Made by a program: the position numbers and the translations under genes. A stretch of 64,000 nt of DNA from Bacteroidetes bacterium GWF2_35_48 (GTDB taxonomy: Bacteria > Bacteroidota > Bacteroidia > Bacteroidales > GWF2-35-48), in contig MEOG01000137.1 in the NCBI GenBank assembly GCA_001769125.1, positions 1-64,000 on the forward strand, written 5' to 3'. Of this stretch, positions 1-8,769 are shown piece after piece. Each line of letters starts with the position of its first letter. Position 1 is the stretch's first letter. A model generated the notes under the pieces. That model was not told the origin of the DNA and made no database searches. It worked only from the letters and a program-made list of their open reading frames with translations.

Positions 1-252
1 GCATTGGTAATCATGATATTAACGCGTTTTGATTTACGCATTTAATATACTGATTATCAATGCCTTATGCAATATAAATTCACATAAGTTATTGACAATC
101 TGATGTTTATAACTATTTTGGTTTAAGTAATATCAACCCTTAATTCGCATTATTAACATAAAGTATATTATCTTTGTATTTATTATATTGTGTCCATGGT
201 ATTTTAATACTTAAACTAAAGTGTATATTTAATCCATATCAAACTATAATTT

Positions 253-462
253 ATGATACGAACATTAATTACCGCCGATAGAAATATTCTCTCTTTTCCT
301 ATACCTAAAAATTATATAGGTAGAGTCATTGAGATTATTGCTTTTCCTGTTGATGAAGAAAAAGACGAAATACAGGCTAAAAAAAAAGAAGTCAGCTTTG
401 ACGCTGTAAGCATTGATACCAGAGGTTTTAAATTTAACAGAGACGAAGCTAATGAAAGATAA
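253..462 (+). CDS. VapB-like antitoxin (hypothetical)
   Basis: A 69-aa protein directly upstream of a PIN-domain toxin, overlapping its start by 11 bp (its TAA is at 460-462 and the toxin ATG at 452). That arrangement is typical of an antitoxin-toxin operon, in which the antitoxin binds and silences the PIN nuclease and represses the operon. The N-terminal half (residues 1-35) has alternating hydrophobic residues as in small beta-rich antitoxins. The C-terminal half is charged and ends DTRGFKFNRDEANER, which could be the toxin-binding tail. A possible -7 box (TATCTTTG, 169-176) lies upstream. The role is inferred from position; I do not recognise the family by sequence. Confidence 0.6.
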   Translation: MIRTLITADRNILSFPIPKNYIGRVIEIIAFPVDEEKDEIQAKKKEVSFDAVSIDTRGFKFNRDEANER

Positions 463-859
463 AGTTTTTTTTGATACCAATATTCTTGTTTATGCTTACT
501 CTGATACTGAAATTGAAAAACAAACTATTGCTCGCAAACTAATAACTGAATGCAATTCTTTTATCAGTACTCAAGTTATACAGGAACTGTCAAATATTCT
601 TACAAAAAAGTTTTCTAAATCATGGAAAGAAGCATTACAAACTATTGCTGAAAGCTGTAAAAACAACAGACTACACATTAATGAACAAAGCACTATTGAA
701 TATGCTTGCACTATTGCCGAAAAATATAAATTTACTTTTTATGATAGTTTGATTATTTCTGCTGCTCTACAATGTAATTGCAAAATACTTTATACAGAAG
801 ACCTGCAACATAACCAAATTATTGAAAAATCATTGAAAATTATTAATCCGTTTATTTAA
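452..859 (+). CDS. PIN-domain ribonuclease toxin (VapC family)
   Basis: A 135-aa PIN-domain protein. The acidic residues expected for the metal-binding active site are present: D8 in FFDTNILVY, E45 in VIQELSNIL, D98 in FYDSLIISAA and D117 near the end (YTEDLQH). VapC toxins cleave RNA, often tRNA or rRNA, and are neutralised by the upstream antitoxin. I chose the ATG at 452 rather than 413 because homologues begin just before the first Asp motif and because this start gives the usual short overlap with the antitoxin. The length is normal for the family and no catalytic residue is missing, so the toxin is probably functional. A hairpin follows at 865-898. Confidence 0.85.
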   Translation: MKDKVFFDTNILVYAYSDTEIEKQTIARKLITECNSFISTQVIQELSNILTKKFSKSWKEALQTIAESCKNNRLHINEQSTIEYACTIAEKYKFTFYDSLIISAALQCNCKILYTEDLQHNQIIEKSLKIINPFI

Positions 860-864
860 TAGCA

Positions 865-898
865 AAACGCCAATCCGACTTTTGGCGGACTGGCGTTT
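865..898 (+). terminator. Hairpin after the PIN toxin gene
   Basis: The arms AAACGCCAATCCG (865-877) and CGGACTGGCGTTT (886-898) pair over 13 bp with one A-C mismatch and an 8-nt loop. The hairpin starts six bases after the toxin stop codon. It could terminate the vapBC operon, or it may be another of the small palindromes scattered through this window. Confidence 0.5.
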
Positions 899-899
899 C

Positions 900-1110
900 T
901 TGTGTTTCTCCATATCTACCACCCCACAAATACCCACCATTGCTGTTTATACTTCGACTACACAAATTTACAAAACTTCTTCCTTGTAAACAGAGACGCT
1001 CAGTATAACTCAACCTAAACATGTTTGCATTTCTTTCAAAAAACACGACACTGGTTTTCAAACCTGTTAAGTTTGAGTATAGCTTGTAGAGGAAGAGGTC
1101 TTGGTAGCCA
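900..1110 (-). pseudogene. Decayed fragment of a T9SS/SBBP-type protein, interrupted by a palindromic insertion
   Basis: Read on the minus strand, this stretch contains the peptide pieces YQDLFLYKLYS and NSNGGYLWGGRYGETQE. They match NQDLFLYKLNSGGGYEWGKN in the large protein encoded at 2826-7781. At DNA level the phrase TTGTAGAGGAAGAGGTCTTG is identical to 3368-3387. The two halves are separated by about 130 bp of palindromic DNA. The fragment sits immediately after the stop of the LRR gene and has no start or signal peptide, so it is a relic of a second SBBP-like gene. The interrupted frame stays open by chance. Confidence 0.5.
948..1081. repeat. Nested palindromic insertion within the gene fragment
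   Basis: The inserted DNA begins TATACTTCGACT (948-959) and contains CGCTCAGTATA (997-1007). Together these are the two halves of the core motif CTTCGACT/CGCTCAG with TATACT/AGTATA outer arms. Between the halves is a 37-nt stretch with its own hairpin (TTTACAA and TTGTAAA). A second hairpin unit follows, with arms TATAACTCAAC at 1004-1014 and GTTTGAGTATA at 1071-1081, imperfectly paired. Confidence 0.5.
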
Positions 1111-1113
1111 ACA

Positions 1114-2763
1114 CTACCGCACCACCACCATTTTCTTTGTTTGCAAAACATGACCATTTGCTTTTAATTGTACGCTATAAATACCGGAGCTAAAATCCGT
1201 AACACTTATTTCAGTAACATCATAACTCAACTGATATGTTTTTACAAGCACACCCAATGAATTCGTAATTTGTAATTCCCAATTCGTAATTCCTAATTCG
1301 TAATTCCTAATTCTTTTTGGAATCTGAGTTTTTATTACAGCACTTGAATTTACAGGGTTGGGCGCAATGCTAAATTCAAATTCTTCTTTTTGCGTATAGG
1401 GTATGCCTACGCCGTTGGTGTCTAAACCAATGTGTATGGGATAACGGTAAAGTGTTAAATTGGGCACAATAGGATTTGTTATAGTGCAGGTATAAACGCC
1501 CGTATCGGCGGCTGTGAAATTACTGAAATTTAATTCACCGCTTGCATTGCTTGTGTAGGCTGCTCCGTTTTTTCTCCAACTGTAATAATTGGCTGTGCCT
1601 CCAACTTGTGCGGTAAAGCTTGCTTGTGTATTTATTGTAATCATGGTATCAATTGGGCAATGCACACTGTCTTGTGGCCAGTAAATCGGGTGCACAAAGC
1701 AAGCCTGCATCTCAAAATCTTCAAAGGTCATTTTGTTAGAGCGCACATCTATACCTTTTATTGGCGTTTGGCAAAATGCTGAAAAATCGGGCATACTATC
1801 TAAATCATTGTTGTAAGCGCTTACAGTTTGATAATAGTTATTACTTGCAAATGTTTCAGGAATGGCTCCCGAGAAATGATTGTTATCTAACCCAATTGTT
1901 ATCTCTGGTTTTAAACCTAAACAGGGAGGAATTGTACCGCTCATCTGGTTATTTGAAAGCACCAACCACTTTAGTTTTGTACAATTACAAAATTCAGAAG
2001 GAATATATTTGATTATTTGATTATTTAACACACTAAAAAGCTCCAAACTATCTATGTTACCTATTTGTGGAGGAATTATTCCTGTAAGTTGATTTCCGGC
2101 TAATCCTAATTCTTTTAAATTATTCAAAGATCCCAACTCTGAAGGAATAGTACCTGTTAATAAATTTACTCCCAATTGAAGATATTTTATATTCATTAAA
2201 TTTTCAATTTCTACAGGGATAAAGCCAGTTATATTATTTACACTTAGGTTTAAGTATTTTAAATTCACCAAATTCCCAATACTGGCGGGGATACTACCTG
2301 TTAAATTATTATTTGAAAGGTTAAGCACTTTTAAATTTGTGAGGTTGCCTATGGTTTGGGGGATTTCGCCGGGGACATAACAGTACTCTATGCGCAAAGT
2401 ATCTAAATTTTGCAGATTACCTATTTCGGGGGGTAATGGGCCTATGTGGTTCTCGTAGTAAGAACTAGTGTTACTTATTAAGACTAGCGTTCTCAAGTCA
2501 GTCAAATTTTCAATACTTGAAGGTAATGTTCCGAGAATTTTATTGGAGCCCGCTATAAATCTTATTACACGATGATTTTGAACTGTAATTCCATACCATG
2601 TTGAAACATTCCCTGTTAACCAATTAGAAGAGTTTGGCCAATTCGTGCCATTCATATTATCGTATATATCAACAAGTGCAAGTGAATCGTTCACATTTAC
2701 CTGAGTGTATGATTTAGCGGCTATTAAAAACATTATTAATAAAAAGGCAATTTCTTTTTTCAT
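1114..2763 (-). CDS. Secreted leucine-rich-repeat protein with Ig-like and T9SS sorting domains
   Basis: The 549-aa product starts MKKEIAFLLIMFLIAAKSYT, a signal peptide; this start is four residues inside the longest frame. Residues about 25-80 form an LRR N-cap (NDSLALVDIYDNMNG..W). Plant-type LRRs of the form LxxLxLSxNxLTGxIPxxIGNL then run to about residue 360. A short Ig-like domain (about 380-450, with TGVYTCTITNP) precedes a T9SS type A sorting domain (about 460-549) that begins SIAPNPV and ends KKMVVVR. It should be exported across the inner membrane by Sec and across the outer membrane by T9SS. The LRR region suggests protein or glycan binding at the cell surface; the ligand is unknown. 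Part of the sorting domain is encoded by an intergenic-type repeat (1261-1312). Confidence 0.9.
   Translation of the reverse strand: MKKEIAFLLIMFLIAAKSYTQVNVNDSLALVDIYDNMNGTNWPNSSNWLTGNVSTWYGITVQNHRVIRFIAGSNKILGTLPSSIENLTDLRTLVLISNTSSYYENHIGPLPPEIGNLQNLDTLRIEYCYVPGEIPQTIGNLTNLKVLNLSNNNLTGSIPASIGNLVNLKYLNLSVNNITGFIPVEIENLMNIKYLQLGVNLLTGTIPSELGSLNNLKELGLAGNQLTGIIPPQIGNIDSLELFSVLNNQIIKYIPSEFCNCTKLKWLVLSNNQMSGTIPPCLGLKPEITIGLDNNHFSGAIPETFASNNYYQTVSAYNNDLDSMPDFSAFCQTPIKGIDVRSNKMTFEDFEMQACFVHPIYWPQDSVHCPIDTMITINTQASFTAQVGGTANYYSWRKNGAAYTSNASGELNFSNFTAADTGVYTCTITNPIVPNLTLYRYPIHIGLDTNGVGIPYTQKEEFEFSIAPNPVNSSAVIKTQIPKRIRNYELGITNWELQITNSLGVLVKTYQLSYDVTEISVTDFSSGIYSVQLKANGHVLQTKKMVVVR
1261..1312 (-). 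repeat. AATTACG heptamer repeat translated inside the LRR protein
   Basis: On the minus strand this is a run of AATTACG/AATTAGG units, translated as RIRNYELGITNWELQITN within the T9SS domain. The same AATTACG heptamer occurs three times in tandem in a non-coding spot at 50867-50887. It appears to be a dispersed simple repeat that has expanded inside a coding region without breaking the frame. Confidence 0.6.
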
Positions 2764-2777
2764 AAATAGAAACATTT

Positions 2778-2823
2778 TAAAAAAGCAGAATGGGCAAACA
2801 CTTTGCCCACTCTGCTTTTTTTT
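2778..2823 (-). terminator. Rho-independent terminator of the 1651-aa gene
   Basis: A strong stem: AGCAGAATGGGCAAA pairs with TTTGCCCACTCTGCT across a 3-nt loop with one internal mismatch. It is flanked by A and T runs on both sides, so it could act in both directions. It lies just beyond the stop codon of the gene at 2826-7781. Confidence 0.8.
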
Positions 2824-2825
2824 GA

Positions 2826-5800
2826 TTATTTTTGAATTACAATTTTATAACTTACCATATCGTTGCCGGTGTTTATGCGGCATAAATAAATACCATCCGG
2901 TAGGGAAGCAACATCTATCGAAACCTTTTCATTCAATACTGATGTTTTAGTTACAGATGCAACTTTTTTTCCAGCAAGGTCAAACAAGTCTATACTTGCT
3001 ACATTACATAATTCTGCCAATGAAATTTCTACATTAAGCATTTTATTAGCAGGTACGGGGTAAACCTTATAATTATTTTCAGCTATTAGAGCAGGTGCAA
3101 TAGGTTCTACAGGAATATACTCTTCGTTTTGCTCTTCATTGTTCACATATCTGAATGCCTGTGGCTCAGTTCCGTTGTCGCGTATTCTTGCTACATAAAT
3201 ATCTCCTGCCCCAGTTGCTGTAGCATAATTATTAAATTCCAGAGTTCCGGTATACCAACCTGTAATAAACATCAAGTCATTATGGTTTGCAAATCCGTTT
3301 AAAAAATTGTAACCACTATTATACGTCCCATAATTTTTTCCCCACTCATAGCCACCACCGCTGTTTAATTTGTAGAGGAAGAGGTCTTGGTTGCTTAATT
3401 TATCTAACTGGTTTGACTGAGTAAGAGGTATTTTAACAAAATCTGACCAGAAATTCCCAGCCACAAAGAAGTTGCCATTATCGTCGAAGCTAACTTTTTT
3501 GGCTTCGCCTTCGCCGTTGATGGGTGAAGGAAAGACAGGATCGTATGATGGATAAGGAAAAGAGGAGCTTGTTTTTACGCCATACATCATTTGCCCGGCA
3601 TCTGTTGTGCCAGTCCAGTATATCTTCTCACCATACGGTGGTAATTTTACTGCTAAATCATATACTTTAGCATTAATCCAGGAAGATGTTACATAAGAAA
3701 AATTAGAAGCATTATAAACCTGTATTTTGTCAACATTTCCTACACGTACACCAATATAAATAATCGTACCAATTGCTACCGAATACCCATAATCAGGAGC
3801 GCTTGTACAATCATAAATATTCGACATCGCACTAATACTAGGCAGTTCATTTGAAAACTTTTTCAACAAAAAAACGTCACTAGTGTAATTGCTGCCTCCC
3901 GTATTATTCAATGTAATTGAGCCACAAGTTAAAGTAGGTGAAGTATACTCTCCTAAAACATAAAAATAATTATCATTGTAATAACAATTATCAATATTAG
4001 AAATATCTTTGATAGTTGCAATTCCTGATATTGGAATAGCCCATTGACAATAACCATCAGATGCATAACTTGCTATATATGCATTTTCAACACTGGTATT
4101 TAAAATTTTACCATTTCCAAAATTAACTTGCCCATTAAAATTACCACCAATGATGATACTATTATTACTATGGCTACCAACCGCCGTTATTGTTATATTT
4201 GATGGGTCAGAGGCAGAAATGCCCTTCCACCAAACAACTTCGCCGCAGAAATTATATTTTGCAACATAACAATAATTAGGAACATCTATAAATATTCCTG
4301 GTTCCAATTGTAAACCGCTATTTCTAATAGTCCCACCTACATAAACATTATTGTTACAATCTTGCACTAAGCCAATATTTTTTTCTGTACCAGCCCCTGA
4401 TGGGAACTTAGCCCAGGTACTTACCGAAATTTTAACGGCATCACTAACAGAACAACCATTTGGCGCAGTAATAGTAGCGGTGTAGATTGTTGTTGCAGTT
4501 GGAGTAGCAACAGGGTTGGCGCATGTTGTACAACTTAAGGAGCCGGTTGGAGACCATTGAATTCCTGAATTAACCGGAAAACCTGTAACCACTAATTGCG
4601 CAGATTCCCCGGGTGCAATACATTGGTCGGCTCCAGCGCTTATAATTGGAGACAACAATGTTGTTATTACATTTGATTCGGTGGAACAACCATAGGGATT
4701 TGTTACAACTGCAAAATAACTATTGGCTTGTTGTGCATTATAAGACATTGATGTAGCACCTGTAATCAGAGTAGCAATAGGAGTAGTATTTTGATACCAC
4801 TGATAGTTGTAACCTGAACCACTATTAGCTGTTAAAATAACAGGAGAGCAAGCGGGGGTCGAAGGTGCCGTTATGGTAGCAGTAGGATAATTGTAAGGAG
4901 TATAACTAATGTGCACTGGTGGGTTTGTTGTTACGGAACAATTTCCTGAAGTTATTATAACATGATAATAACCAGCAGTTGTCGCTGTGTACATATAATT
5001 GTCAATTCCTACATTATTCCAAGGACCTAATGCACTTGTAGAATACTGCCATTGGTAAGAATAGCCGGGTGTTGCATACAGTTCAAGTGAGCCACCAATA
5101 CAAATAATTGGTAAACCATAATAAGTGATTGCATTGGTTGGGTTAGCACCAACAAAAACAGTAGCGGTTTCAGAATGGCTGCATTGATGATTTGAAACGG
5201 TTAATGTGTAATCTGTTTGAGTTGATGGTTTAGCATACACAATCTTCGATGAACCACCTGTATAAGGTATCAAACAATCAACATCCGTGTAAAGTCCTGT
5301 GGTTGGATACCATATAAAGGTAAACGTACCATTTAACGGGTCATCTGGTGTTAAATTATCAGGAGTAAGAATTGCTGGATCAGGAAAGCAATAAAGCCCA
5401 TCATTTAATGTAAAAGTAGGGTTACCGTAAACAGTAACAAAGGCAGTTTCAGCCCCAATAGTACAAGTTGGTATTGTATTGGTTACAGTTACATTGCAAG
5501 GTAATGTTTCAGAAGCTAAATTTGTTGTAGCATAAAAAGAAGTAGAGGTTGAGTTAGCTCCATTAAACCAACTATATTGATAACAATCTGTATTAGTAAT
5601 TATCAAAGGGACATCAACTCCACTGCAAACAGGGGAAATATTGTTAAAAAGGCTTACAGGAGGCTTATCAACAAAAAATGATATGTCATCTATTGCATAA
5701 TCATTGCCTGTTTGATAAATATGTGCAGATACATTAGCAATTGCAATATCTATAGTTTGAGTATTATTAGAACACCAATATCCATAATAAGTAGTAAAAT

Positions 5801-7781
5801 CAGAACTAGGTGGCAAAGGTGCTTCTGTTGTTTGTGGATTTATGTTTCGAAATGTTTGTGGTATTCCATTAATTAAAAACCTCAAAACAGGGTCAGAATC
5901 AGAAGCAGAGCCAAAAGAAATAAGATTTTTAGCTTTAAATCTAAAAACATAATGCGTATTTTGTCTTACAGAAACATTTGTAACTTTCCAACTAACCCTG
6001 CTTGTTGGCATTGACAAATAAGTACCATCACCAACAAAAAAATCATCACATAATAACACATTTCCACAGCCATTAGGAAGCTGCCACATACTGCAATAAT
6101 TATTAATTGGGTCGTCATTATCAGTATGAATTGCAACTTGCCCATTAGGTCCATTTGAGGATGTTGTTCCGATAAGTGTAGGCAAATATGTATAAGATGT
6201 TTGAAAAGTTTGTTGGTCTGAATTAAAATTACCATTATAATTAGCTAAAGCATCTTCACAAACAATAAATGAATTTGTGCTCAATTGAGGAATATCATAA
6301 CCACCAAACCCAATATTTACAAAATTTTTACAAATAACTGTATTTATGCTTCTTTTAATCTTAATGAAATACATGTTTCCAGCAGTGAAATTAGTATCAG
6401 CCAATGAAACAGAATCATTAAAAACAGAAATGTTTAATGATTTCATTAAAGTAAGAGAAGAGCAATCACCACTATAAAAGGCAGCAGATGTAACAACAGG
6501 TGTTACGTTAGAATTCAGCTTGCCAAGCGATATAGAATAATTTTTATGTTCTGCCACAAATTTCAACCATATTACGGTATCGGTAAGATAAAAGCAATTT
6601 GTACCGTAAGGTATTCCAATAGCATCGCAGGCAGTGTTTGCTTTCTCAGTGTAATTAACTGTTAGAACAGGTCTTTTAGAAACCGTTAAATCATCTTTAG
6701 AATAATAACTTCTTTTGCTCACATTATACGTACTTTCTGTCTGCAATATCATTTGCAGTCCGTAATTAGTTGCAGGTGTAGTAACCCAACTTTGCGCAAA
6801 AGTAGTAACATCAACAATATTATCAATCAGAGATCCACTATGAGCAAGACTGATTTGCCCTGTTGTAGTGGTTGTGGGTTGATTATTCCAGGTTACTCCG
6901 CACTCTGCCCATGATGAAGTAGCTTTTCTTAAATATACGGCATTATTTGTTCCTGAAAATTCTTTTCCGGTTAGTTTCAGGCTGGCAGAATTTACAACAG
7001 CGCTTGTCAAAATATTGGAAATATTAAAACCTATCAAGCCTCTGAAATAGCCGTTGCTTCTGCTAATAAATGCAGCATTTATATTATCTTCCAATCCGTA
7101 ATTGCTTGTTGTTAAAATATTGTTCACATAAGAATCGTTAGATGGATAATAATCTGTGATTGTTCCGGGTGTTGAATAAGTTATTACCAGCACCGGTCTT
7201 TTTGTTGTATCGCTATTATCACTTGATCCAAAAGACATACTTGTGTATTTTACTTCATTTTGCAATTTAAACAAAAAACCATAATTAGCAAGTGTTCCGT
7301 TTATCCAATTTTGAACAAAATAAGAAACATCTACAGTATAATTTTGAGTGGCAGAAGTTGACGAAGGCAAACCAATTCTGTTATCAGTAACGCTGGCAGG
7401 CTGGTTATTCCAAGTTACAGTACTTTCGCTCCATGTAGCTGAAACCCTTTGTAAATAACTTGCATTTGGCTGTGTAAGTTGTTCATGAGCTATCCCGTAT
7501 AAAGTTAAAACTGCCGATTTAATAACCGCATTTTGCGGTATAGCAGATAAGTTAAACTCTATTAAAGACCTGTAATAAAGATTTGGAATACCCTGTCCGT
7601 AGGCACTACCTGCAAAAGATTTAAACAAAGTATAATTTCCATAATTTGTTGTTGGGGCACCATTGGTAACAAGAGCATCTTTGTCTGGCTTTATTGTTAC
7701 TGTGTAATTTGTGGTATTCACTTGTCCGCTGCCTGTTATACAGAAAGCCAACAGAATTATTAATAAATAAAAGTATTTCAT
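2826..7781 (-). CDS. Large secreted DNRLRE/Ig-like/SBBP-like protein with T9SS sorting domain
   Basis: A 1651-aa protein with signal peptide MKYFYLLIILLAFCITGSGQ. Residues about 25-200 and 205-385 are two DNRLRE-type modules. Each has the pattern FNLS..P..A.I..A.L.L (first copy SLIEFNLSAIPQNAVIKSAVLTL) and SW.ES.VTWNNQP. A jelly-roll-like region (about 500-710) follows, then several PKD/Ig-like modules with paired cysteines (about 710-1130), then SBBP-like repeats (about 1140-1560; e.g. FNDVTVGG-like NCNNNVYVGGTIRNSG). A T9SS type A sorting domain ends YLCRINTGNDMVSYKIVIQK. It is probably a surface-anchored or released adhesin or matrix protein; no enzymatic motif is visible. It is probably co-transcribed with the small secreted protein 11 bp upstream and ends at a strong terminator. 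Confidence 0.85.
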   Translation of the reverse strand: MKYFYLLIILLAFCITGSGQVNTTNYTVTIKPDKDALVTNGAPTTNYGNYTLFKSFAGSAYGQGIPNLYYRSLIEFNLSAIPQNAVIKSAVLTLYGIAHEQLTQPNASYLQRVSATWSESTVTWNNQPASVTDNRIGLPSSTSATQNYTVDVSYFVQNWINGTLANYGFLFKLQNEVKYTSMSFGSSDNSDTTKRPVLVITYSTPGTITDYYPSNDSYVNNILTTSNYGLEDNINAAFISRSNGYFRGLIGFNISNILTSAVVNSASLKLTGKEFSGTNNAVYLRKATSSWAECGVTWNNQPTTTTTGQISLAHSGSLIDNIVDVTTFAQSWVTTPATNYGLQMILQTESTYNVSKRSYYSKDDLTVSKRPVLTVNYTEKANTACDAIGIPYGTNCFYLTDTVIWLKFVAEHKNYSISLGKLNSNVTPVVTSAAFYSGDCSSLTLMKSLNISVFNDSVSLADTNFTAGNMYFIKIKRSINTVICKNFVNIGFGGYDIPQLSTNSFIVCEDALANYNGNFNSDQQTFQTSYTYLPTLIGTTSSNGPNGQVAIHTDNDDPINNYCSMWQLPNGCGNVLLCDDFFVGDGTYLSMPTSRVSWKVTNVSVRQNTHYVFRFKAKNLISFGSASDSDPVLRFLINGIPQTFRNINPQTTEAPLPPSSDFTTYYGYWCSNNTQTIDIAIANVSAHIYQTGNDYAIDDISFFVDKPPVSLFNNISPVCSGVDVPLIITNTDCYQYSWFNGANSTSTSFYATTNLASETLPCNVTVTNTIPTCTIGAETAFVTVYGNPTFTLNDGLYCFPDPAILTPDNLTPDDPLNGTFTFIWYPTTGLYTDVDCLIPYTGGSSKIVYAKPSTQTDYTLTVSNHQCSHSETATVFVGANPTNAITYYGLPIICIGGSLELYATPGYSYQWQYSTSALGPWNNVGIDNYMYTATTAGYYHVIITSGNCSVTTNPPVHISYTPYNYPTATITAPSTPACSPVILTANSGSGYNYQWYQNTTPIATLITGATSMSYNAQQANSYFAVVTNPYGCSTESNVITTLLSPIISAGADQCIAPGESAQLVVTGFPVNSGIQWSPTGSLSCTTCANPVATPTATTIYTATITAPNGCSVSDAVKISVSTWAKFPSGAGTEKNIGLVQDCNNNVYVGGTIRNSGLQLEPGIFIDVPNYCYVAKYNFCGEVVWWKGISASDPSNITITAVGSHSNNSIIIGGNFNGQVNFGNGKILNTSVENAYIASYASDGYCQWAIPISGIATIKDISNIDNCYYNDNYFYVLGEYTSPTLTCGSITLNNTGGSNYTSDVFLLKKFSNELPSISAMSNIYDCTSAPDYGYSVAIGTIIYIGVRVGNVDKIQVYNASNFSYVTSSWINAKVYDLAVKLPPYGEKIYWTGTTDAGQMMYGVKTSSSFPYPSYDPVFPSPINGEGEAKKVSFDDNGNFFVAGNFWSDFVKIPLTQSNQLDKLSNQDLFLYKLNSGGGYEWGKNYGTYNSGYNFLNGFANHNDLMFITGWYTGTLEFNNYATATGAGDIYVARIRDNGTEPQAFRYVNNEEQNEEYIPVEPIAPALIAENNYKVYPVPANKMLNVEISLAELCNVASIDLFDLAGKKVASVTKTSVLNEKVSIDVASLPDGIYLCRINTGNDMVSYKIVIQK

Positions 7782-7792
7782 TGTAATAGATT

Positions 7793-8218
7793 TTAATTGT
7801 TTAATAAAAATTCAGGTTCAATAATATTTCCCTGATTGTCTTCTAATTTTACAGAAATAAATTGTTGGTTTGGGCATCTGTTGCCAAGTCCCAGCTCTAT
7901 TTTATTTCCAGTCTTGTTGTAACTAAGCCCATCAGGGAAAGTTTGAGAGACTCCGGTGGCATTAATAACCTGCGATAAAATTTGATGCCCTCCCTCTGTT
8001 GTTCCAATCTGAACATGTACTTTTTTCACATTAATAATTTCATTTACTGAAATGTGATAAATTATATTGTAAACAGAATCAGTACTATTTAAAACATTAC
8101 CAGAAAACTGGTACTGCATATAATAAGTAGGCGCATTGCTGTTTTCTTGTGCAATGCACGAAAAGTGAAGTATGAATGCTACTGTAATTACAGTTATAAA
8201 TTTTATATTATATCTCAT
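7793..8218 (-). CDS. Small secreted protein of unknown function
   Basis: A 141-aa protein with a clear signal peptide (hydrophobic segment ITVITVAFILHFSC, cleavage likely after IAQ). The mature part is beta-rich and polar, with short motifs such as VQIGTTEGGHQILSQV. I do not recognise a family. It ends 11 bp before the start of the 1651-aa T9SS protein on the same strand, so the two are probably one transcript. It may be an accessory or surface partner of that protein; this is inference from position only. It has no T9SS sorting domain and no lipobox. Confidence 0.7.
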   Translation of the reverse strand: MRYNIKFITVITVAFILHFSCIAQENSNAPTYYMQYQFSGNVLNSTDSVYNIIYHISVNEIINVKKVHVQIGTTEGGHQILSQVINATGVSQTFPDGLSYNKTGNKIELGLGNRCPNQQFISVKLEDNQGNIIEPEFLLNN

Positions 8219-8326
8219 TGTATAAATTTTTATGTTAGTATTAAAATGGATTATTTTGTACAGAGTACGATTAAGGTGGCTTATATGAAAAATACAAACC
8301 CATTAATACGTAGAAATATCGTGAAA

Positions 8327-8525
<199 letters not shown>

Positions 8526-8735
8526 ATAAGCTGTGAAACAGGTAAGTTTGCATTAAACTTTTGCAAACACAAAACTGTGATATTGAGAAAACGTTAGATT
8601 GCACTATTATTAATTGTTTCTCTTACAAAGAAAACACAAAATTGTGAAATGAAAAAATGTTGTTGGGCAGAGAATTTGTTTGTTTGTTTTATCACAGATT
8701 ACATCGCTTTTTTTTAGCTTGGTTGAAAAAAATGC

Positions 8736-8743
8736 TACATTTG
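8736..8743 (+). promoter_or_regulatory. Bacteroidota -7 box of the C39-like peptidase gene
   Basis: TACATTTG matches the Bacteroidota -7 consensus TAnnTTTG and lies 26 bp before the chosen ATG at 8770, which supports that start over the one at 8680. No convincing TTTG -33 box is visible at the usual spacing. Confidence 0.55.
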
Positions 8744-8769
8744 TATTAATAATCCACAACCCGTTTGTC

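Noticed and set aside
1-252. Possible regulatory region at the left edge
   Set aside because: It is AT-rich with one possible -7 box (169-176); nothing else is distinctive.
852-1157. 101-aa minus-strand ORF as a gene
   Set aside because: It joins two pieces of a decayed SBBP-like sequence through palindromic DNA and has no start signal or domain.
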